DNA from: Calocera cornea HHB12733
Taxonomy: Eukaryota > Basidiomycota > Dacrymycetes > Dacrymycetales > Dacrymycetaceae
NCBI GenBank assembly: GCA_001632435.1
Contig: KV424009.1
Span: 55,966-119,965 of the forward strand
DNA length: 64,000 bases
Direction of reading: 5' to 3'
The notes beneath the pieces were generated by a model. It was not told the origin of the DNA, searched no databases, and saw only the letters and a program-made list of their open reading frames with translations. The position numbers and the translations under genes were made by a program. Shown one piece after another: positions 58,177 to 64,000 of the stretch (its first letter is position 1; each line of letters opens with the position of its first letter).

Positions 58177-60164
58177 ATGGTCCTCCTTCGTGCCTCTCTG
58201 GTGCCTTTCGCGCTCATTCTGCTCTGCTCTGCCGCAGTCCCACGGATAGCGCGAGCGCCGGTTCTGCGCCCTAACGCTGGTCTTCGAGTACGGCAGGTCA
58301 CCAGTAGCGCAGGAGACAGCTTATCTTTGGATTCGTCCACTTCTGCGTCAAGTACGACCTCCGCCACGTCCTCTCAAGAAACTTCGACGTCCCCGGCGAC
58401 ATCTTCTGCTTCAACTGCCTCGTCTGATTCATCCGCCTCTTCGCTTTCATCTGATTCTTTGAGTACGGGCACCTCCACAACGAGCTCTGATGAAACGAAT
58501 ACCTTATCTGGCTCACTCGGTAAGCTTTCTTCTTGATACTCTCTTTTCTTAGTATGTACATATATCCTTCCAGCGTCTTCGCTGTTTTCTTCATCCTCCG
58601 CCTCTTCGACGTCTTCCAGCTCGCTCTCCAGCGCCTCATCCTCTGGTTCAGCTTCCACTTCAATAACGACCACAGCTCCCACAACAACCTCACTCTCCAA
58701 CAGCTCTGAGACGAATTCTTCTGCGATAGGAAACGCCACGCCTTTCTTTGTTGGTACTCCTTTGGCGGCGCCGTCATCCACGAATACGTCTCTAGGTATG
58801 TAAATTCGGATGCAAGCATCACCTCTTCTTTTCTTAGGACGACCACGCTCATTGTTCTTTCTGCCTTTTTTACCCGCCCTTCTACTTCCATAGCCCTCGC
58901 TTCTACGTTGGCTTCATTTGGCTCATTTGGCTTCAGTTTCTTCTTTGACACAGACGGCTCTGACTACTCCAGCCTCGTCCTTGCCACAAACACCTTTGAT
59001 CCTCACGATGAACGTTACTTCTGGCGAGCCATCCAGTAGTTCGTTTCCACTTGGTTGCCTCTCTTCGCTCATACATCAAGCTGACTCTTCCTACCAGCCG
59101 CTGTCGAAACTGTGTTTTACTCAGTCATTACCTCTGGCACGGTGGTTGAAACCTTAACCGTTAGAACCACAATGACGGTCCCTGGCACAAACCTGCCCAC
59201 GATCATTCCGGAGCTCTCAGTCCTTACCTCAGGCTCCTCGACATTGACTGTGACCGCCGGTGCCCTTACTTTGAATGCCATCGCCAGCAGCGCAGTCGCG
59301 AGCGGTTAGTGTATTTTCGACCCGGATTACGCCGAGCTCACATATGAGTTCATAGGGGCGAAACCCTCGGCTTCATTGCCCGCAAACGTCCCTGTAACCA
59401 ACGCCACGATCCCAGCCACCTCGGCCAATATCACATACAGCGCAGGAAGTTGGACCCCCTACAATGCAGACGCTAGTGGAGGGAGTGGTGGGAGCGGTGG
59501 GAGCGGAGGTGCCGGTTCCAGTTCCACCGGACAAGGCGCAACCCCACTTGCGCCCAACCTGAACAACCAGAACGTACCGACCAACTTGCAATGCCCAGCC
59601 AGCGTGACGCCGCAGCAGACCCGGTCGAGCACAGACCTTGGAGCAACGGTCACTTACAGCTTTGTCGGTATGTATTGGTATCCATCATTTCATCTCGTGT
59701 ACTGATCCATTTCAAGGAACCGCTGTCTTCGCTCAAGTTGTCCCAAGGAACAACAGTGGCATCTTTTCGGCATGGGTTGACGACTATGCACCCCAAACGT
59801 ATGACGGCTACCAAATGTATGCCGCTCAGCAACAAGATTTGCCGGGAAGCCCGCCCAGTTGTCAGATCGGCTTTTCTTTGGATGGCCTTGCCAATACGAC
59901 TCACGTTATGCACATCAAAATTGTCGCTCCGGCCACGGCACAACAGACTGATGGTGGCGGAACTGGTCTGACGCTCGCTGGATTCACGTAAGGACGTTTC
60001 TCCTGTTCGGCATGAATATTGTCTGAAACGCCCGCAGAACAACCTCGGTCGGTGACGCGAGCAAAGCCGGCGGAACTTCTGGCAGTGTAGCACTGAAACC
60101 TGCCGTCTGGCTTAATGCCGCGGTGATGGGTGTCGTCCTCATGGCTGTTTTCCAGATGCTCTGA
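58177..60164 (+). CDS. Large Ser/Thr-rich GPI-anchored cell-surface protein
   Basis: The ATG at 58177 starts a signal peptide (MVLLRASLVPFALILLCSAA). A mucin-like Ser/Thr domain follows across several exons. Introns use GTAAGC, GTATGT and GTTAGT donors; the GTTAGT intron near 59307 removes an apparent TAG and joins AVASG to AKPSASLPANV. A Gly-Ser linker (GGSGGSGGSGG) precedes a globular part with SYSF|VGTAVFAQVVPRNNSGIFSAWVDDY, SCQIGFSLDGL and TTHVMHIKIV, which resembles a beta-sandwich seen in many basidiomycete surface proteins. The C-terminus (LNAAVMGVVLMAVFQML) is a GPI-type tail. Its function is probably structural or adhesive; no enzyme motif is visible. The middle splice pattern is the least certain part. 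Confidence 0.75.
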
Positions 60165-60315
60165 TACGGCTAAGCACCCACTCGGAAAATGATGTACTAG
60201 TAGCAATGTCGATTCATGATAATGAGTGATGTATACATACACTTATACAGTCTCCAAACCCGAGTCTATGGCCATACCAATACAGTGCAGCATCGGGTCC
60301 ATCAGGGCACCAAAC

Positions 60316-61429
60316 CTAAGAATAGTAACCGGGCATCGTCTGTAGCCGGGGAGAGCGAGGCGAGCGCGGGGATTGAGAACCTCCTCCTCCCGCACTGGGT
60401 CGCGGTGGGGGCGGCGGTGCCGCATCGGCAGTATCGCCGTTCACCGGTGTGCGGCAAACAGGACACGTACCGTTGAGCTCCAGCCAGGGTAGAATGCACC
60501 TGGACCGAGGTAAGCCAACAGCAAGAGCAACCAGGGAGCATACACACTCGTCGTGGAATGAATGAGAGCAAGGTAGCGCCACAGTCCTCTGCCCAACCTC
60601 GAAGCCATCCTTGCAAACGGCACAGTCTCGTGTCCTCAACTCGCTCGCAGCAGACACGGTGTGTCTTGGCAGTGCATCCCTAGTTTCCTGGCTGGCGGGT
60701 CGAGCCGCGTGCTGGCTACTTCCCTCCATCAGCTGAGTCATCAACTGGTCGAGCGCCTCTTGTGTGAAGACGTAGTCGCCGGCTCGGCCAGGAGTCATGC
60801 CGTGCCCAAAGGGAGAGTCTTGGCCACTCAGAATGGCGAGGATATACTGTTGGAAGGTGTCGGGTATGGCTCCGGGTGGCATGGTATGCGGATTGGTGGA
60901 TGAGGGCGATCGAGGACGAAGAGGAGAGGACGGCGGGAGAGGAAAGAGGAAGCTATAATCAGTGAGCACACGGACTTTGGTCATAGCGATGAGGCGTACT
61001 CTTCGGGCCCAGGACCTGCCAGCCGGCCTACTCCACCACCTATTCTCATGGTTCCCGGTCCCAACCTGAACTCTCTCATTGTCCCGTTCTGCACGCGGCC
61101 CATGGAGCTTGGACTTCGTAGAGGTTCTTCGGGCGCCATGGCCATTCGGCCAAAGAGAAAGTTGAGCACGCCCGGCAGACCAGCGGGTTGTTCATCATGC
61201 GTGAATCCCATGTGAGCGTCGTCGTGCGCAAAGTTGCGAGGATCGTCATTAGCGGCTGGATCGAGCTAACCCGCATTGTCAGTGATCGAGTCAGTTGAAG
61301 CGAGGCGAGACGGACCTGTTCTACAAAGGATGAGTGACACCTGGAGCATATAGGATCTGGATGCATCTCTGCGTGCATCTCTGACTGGCATTCGTGGCAG
61401 AACCACAAGCCGGAAGTTCGTGTGCTCAT
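60316..61429 (-). CDS. RING-H2 E3 ubiquitin ligase, RNF126/RNF115-like
   Basis: It begins MSTRTSGLWFCHECQSEMHAEM followed by ICSRCHSSFVEQ, an N-terminal C2C2 zinc ribbon like that of RNF126/BCA2. The middle has GVLNFLFGRMAM and TFQQYILAILSG segments. Near the C-terminus a RING-H2 reads CAVCKDGFEVGQRTVALPCSHSFHDEC, then an intron, then CILPWLELNGTCPVCR, with all eight ligands present. The tail is Pro/Gly/Ser-rich. Such ligases act in quality control of mislocalised proteins and in trafficking. At least three introns are needed; exact boundaries in the middle were not all fixed. Confidence 0.88.
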
Positions 61430-62117
61430 GTTGGGTCGTCAACAGGTCGTGGGTAGAATGAGAGGAGCTGGCGCGTCGTGGAGGCCGGATTATAAGGAAG
61501 ATTGGCTAAGCTGTGCGTTCCCTCGGGTCAGGGTCTTTTAGGGGTGGACGGAATACGACGTCCTGGCGCCTGTTTGGTCTCGGTATCGGCGACAGTGCGG
61601 GTTAGCGGCGAGCGACAGAGCGCTGCACAAAGCTATTCTGGTGGGATAACAAGCGGGATGGAGCAAGGTATGGCCGGGTACCGGCTTGGATTATGGCAGC
61701 ATTTTGGACGTGGCAAGCATGACACCGGTGGCTATCGCGTGCACACTGCACGGCGCGCACGATGACGCCCGCAAGACGTCAAATGGGGGGCCGCCCTACA
61801 CAACTGCTCCCGGGGCCTCGGTCAGACGGCGATGTTCCTCCCTGCCAGTCTTCCAACTCCACCGCTGGCCGATCAAGACAATCCAGTCCTTTCTAGCGCT
61901 CATGTGATCGAGCCTCCCCCCTCCCCCCCTCGTCAGTGATGGATGCCCCATGATGTTCTCGACTCCAACATCCGGCTTTATATACCCTAACCCTCGGTCT
62001 CATGGCTACAAACCCGGCTGGCTGAACGTTACCCGCACCCATAAAGACTCTTCTCGCAACTCCCAACCCTGTGCACCAGTTGAAGGGAATGGGTCTGTCG
62101 CCAATCCCTGGCGTTAA

Positions 62118-62414
62118 GACCCGCCTCAAAGATATCGGGAAAGCACTCTTAACCTTCAGTTACAGCCGTGCCAGAAGCAGACCGCTGATGCCAAACTCCC
62201 GCCGTCCACCCTTCTATCAACGTTCCCTTCGGCCACCAATCATGATGTCTGCTATGACCTCCTGCCTGACATGGTTGCAATTCTTACATTCTCCAAAGCT
62301 GCAGTTCCATACCCTACCCATGTTGGTTTGAAGATGTATGGCTTCCACCTGCTCCAACCGGACATAGTGCTAGCCATTTACAGCGATAACCCTAATAATG
62401 GATTTCCGTTATGA
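62118..62414 (+). pseudogene. Unrecognised 98-codon open frame, possible gene or element remnant
   Basis: After a TAA the frame is open for 98 codons to TGA at 62412. It contains LPDMVAILTFSKAAVPYPTH and GLKMYGFHLLQPDIVLAIYS, with protein-like composition (hydrophobic and charged residues alternating, few low-complexity runs). The first ATG is halfway through. I do not recognise the family, and it could be chance. Confidence 0.25.
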
Positions 62415-62492
62415 CACTCTAGTATAAGGCTGTAAAGCTGGCCAGTGAAGAAAGGGCTGAGAAACCCCAACCCTAGCCATAGGAGTAACCCC

Positions 62493-62525
62493 AACCCTAA
62501 GCACTGCACAGGGTTCAAATGGGGC
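62493..62525 (+). repeat. 33-nt direct repeat, copy 1
   Basis: The unit has the form CCCTAAG..CTGCACAGGG and ends CAAATGGGGC. It matches 62571-62603 at 29 of 33 positions, 78 bp apart. Confidence 0.75.
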
Positions 62526-62570
62526 TAGGCCAAACAGTGTGTCATTGGGATAGGGTTTGTGAGGGCACAT

Positions 62571-62603
62571 GACCCTAAGGGCTGCACAGGGTCCAAATGG
62601 GGC
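62571..62603 (+). repeat. 33-nt direct repeat, copy 2
   Basis: This is the partner of 62493-62525. The pair suggests a diverged tandem repeat or part of a repetitive element. Confidence 0.75.
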
Positions 62604-64000
62604 ATTTGGACCTCCTTTACTCACCCGCCGATTCCTCAGCAAGCAGCGCATCTACAGCAATCATTGAAAGTACGTCGGTAAGCCCCTCTTCTCCTCTTTC
62701 CGAAACATCGATAATATTGTGAGTTGACAATGCCATTGTAGAGCATTGTAGTGGCGCGCCCGACGCACCTTGCACGTTTCGCGTGCGGCATCACTCCGAT
62801 GTTTCAACATTCTGCAACGACGCTTACACGATCAGTTCTCCTCCTGGCAACATTTGGCTTTCTCAAAGCTGTTGTGCATGCCAACCACTCGCCAACTGCG
62901 TTTTGAAACGGCATAATTTCATTGTGGAACGGTCCAGTAACGCTCATTCGACACTGGACGATACCGATCTGCTCCCTCACTCGACGCGGCCGACATTGAC
63001 AATGCACCCTGAGACAACAAGCTTGCTTGCCAGTCGTCTCTTCCACACCACTACTCTGCTGTCCCCCTTCCTCCCACCTGCCCATCCTCCCTGCCATCCA
63101 CCCAGTCGCCAATGAGCCTAGCTCATCCTACGCGGTATGGTTAACAGCGCAACATCGGCCGCTCACCCAGCAAGTGACTAGCAGGCGCATACAGTGAGCA
63201 CCCTCCCTACCTCCCTTCCTCTGTTGCTGATACTCTTTGCAGATTCCAACCGCCCCGTCATCCTTGCGCCGCACCCGCAGCAGAGTACAAGGCAATCCGT
63301 TGGAGGGTGGAGCTAGGCGAGGTTTAGACTGGGACGGGTGTCTGGTGCATACCATGTTCCACGCACTCTGCCATGCGCTAACTCATACTGCAGGTCATCC
63401 ACCGCATACCCCTTCCCCGATCCCTCGCTTGTATCCGACCCAACACCCCCTTGCAATGTTTCAAGATTCCCCCCCGCCCTGCGCCACATCCTTGCCAGCC
63501 TCAAGTGCTCGCGCCTTTCGGCTCCTTCCAACCTCCCTCTCTCGCCCCGCTGTCACTCGTACCACCGCCCCCCACGCTCTGCCCACATCCTGCACACTCC
63601 TCCTGCAACACACGCATCAGGCACACGGCTTGGTTCCCCCTCCACACGGTCCCCACAAGCCCTTCACTCACCTGGCAATGCACTGCGCAGTGCAGCCGGA
63701 GTGGTTGGTGCGGCATACCCGCTACCTACCCTCCCCTGCTGCGGAGGCGGCATACACCCCATCTAAGTCACTTCTCTGCACAGGTTAGGGTCAGGGCTAC
63801 CTATAATGCCAGTACGGCAATATAGTATGCATGTATTACACATGTAGACTCAGTATATATATGTGTCATATGGATATAAGGATAATAACATAACGTGATG
63901 AATGCGCAATTGAAGTATTATATCTTGGGTGAATTACCTGTTTGTAGATCTAAATTTGAAATTACAAACAGACCCTGTGGCTGATATTGTATCGATTACG

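Larger units (their letters stand above)
61430..64000. other. 2.6-kb terminal interval without an intact gene
   Basis: No convincing gene is present. It contains a 98-codon frame without a start (62118-62414), a diverged direct repeat (62493-62525 and 62571-62603), several CCCTAA telomere-like words at 61985-62575, C-rich low-complexity DNA at 63020-63780 and AT-rich DNA in the last 200 bases. Confidence 0.5.

Noticed and set aside
59300..59340. Two separate genes split at the TAG near 59309
   Set aside because: A GTTAGT donor just before the TAG and a CATAG acceptor downstream join the frame as ASG|AKPSAS. The first half has a signal peptide and the second a GPI tail, so one gene is more likely.
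61985..62580. Telomere or subtelomere signature (CCCTAA words)
   Set aside because: Only isolated single or double units separated by unrelated sequence are seen; there is no tandem array and the window end is not telomeric.

Overview
This window is nuclear DNA from a filamentous fungus, almost certainly a basidiomycete (Agaricomycetes-like). The evidence is dense gene packing on both strands, GC-rich coding DNA, many introns of about 39-130 bp (mostly 47-60 bp, with GTGAGT/GTATGT/GTGCGT donors), very small exons, fungal Zn2Cys6 and C2H2 regulators, an F-box/LRR-like protein, GPI-anchored Ser/Thr-rich wall proteins and a five-unit polyubiquitin gene. There are two assembly gaps: 21915-22014 (100 N) and 37099-37218 (120 N). 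Gene models were assembled by hand from reading frames, splice signals and remembered family motifs. No database search was possible.

Layout. 1-5 kb: a small dsRNA-binding-domain protein, a dsRBD protein with an RNase III-like fold whose catalytic acids look substituted, and an FHA-domain Ser/Thr kinase of the Cds1/Rad53/Chk2 type (-). 5-18 kb: an F-box protein, polyubiquitin, a classical SDR dehydrogenase, a salicylate-hydroxylase-like FAD monooxygenase, a C2H2 zinc-finger protein (-) and the mitochondrial electron-transfer-flavoprotein beta subunit (-), which contains 19-nt and 8-nt exons. 18.8-26 kb: three tandem intact copies of a membrane-anchored SDR (17beta-HSD12 / 3-ketoacyl-CoA reductase family), then S-formylglutathione hydrolase and an inverted, frameshifted fourth SDR copy. 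27-28.4 kb: a secreted alpha/beta hydrolase with an in-frame TAG, followed by a 51-nt poly-G run. 28.9-37 kb: a RING-containing SNF2 translocase (Rad5/Uls1-like) convergent with a Zn2Cys6 transcription factor. 38.5-49.6 kb: pyruvate decarboxylase (-), the Ski2 RNA helicase (-), and a zinc alcohol dehydrogenase interrupted by about 0.8 kb of AT-rich DNA. 49.8-61.4 kb: an RCC1-repeat protein (-), an MFS transporter (-), a U1A/U2B''-like snRNP protein, a Kre9-like GPI protein (-), a MARVEL-like tetraspan protein, a large Ser/Thr-rich GPI protein and an RNF126-like RING-H2 E3 (-). 61.4-64 kb has no convincing intact gene; it holds a short diverged direct repeat, telomere-like CCCTAA words and a 98-codon reading frame with no start.

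Most genes are housekeeping genes with independent promoters, and I see no classical biosynthetic cluster. The most unusual content is the SDR array (a recent duplication or conversion tract, shared promoter motifs and a decaying member), very small exons at critical sites (one carries the first zinc ligand of the Zn2Cys6 cluster), the catalytically altered RNase III-like gene beside another dsRBD gene, and two metabolic genes that appear broken.
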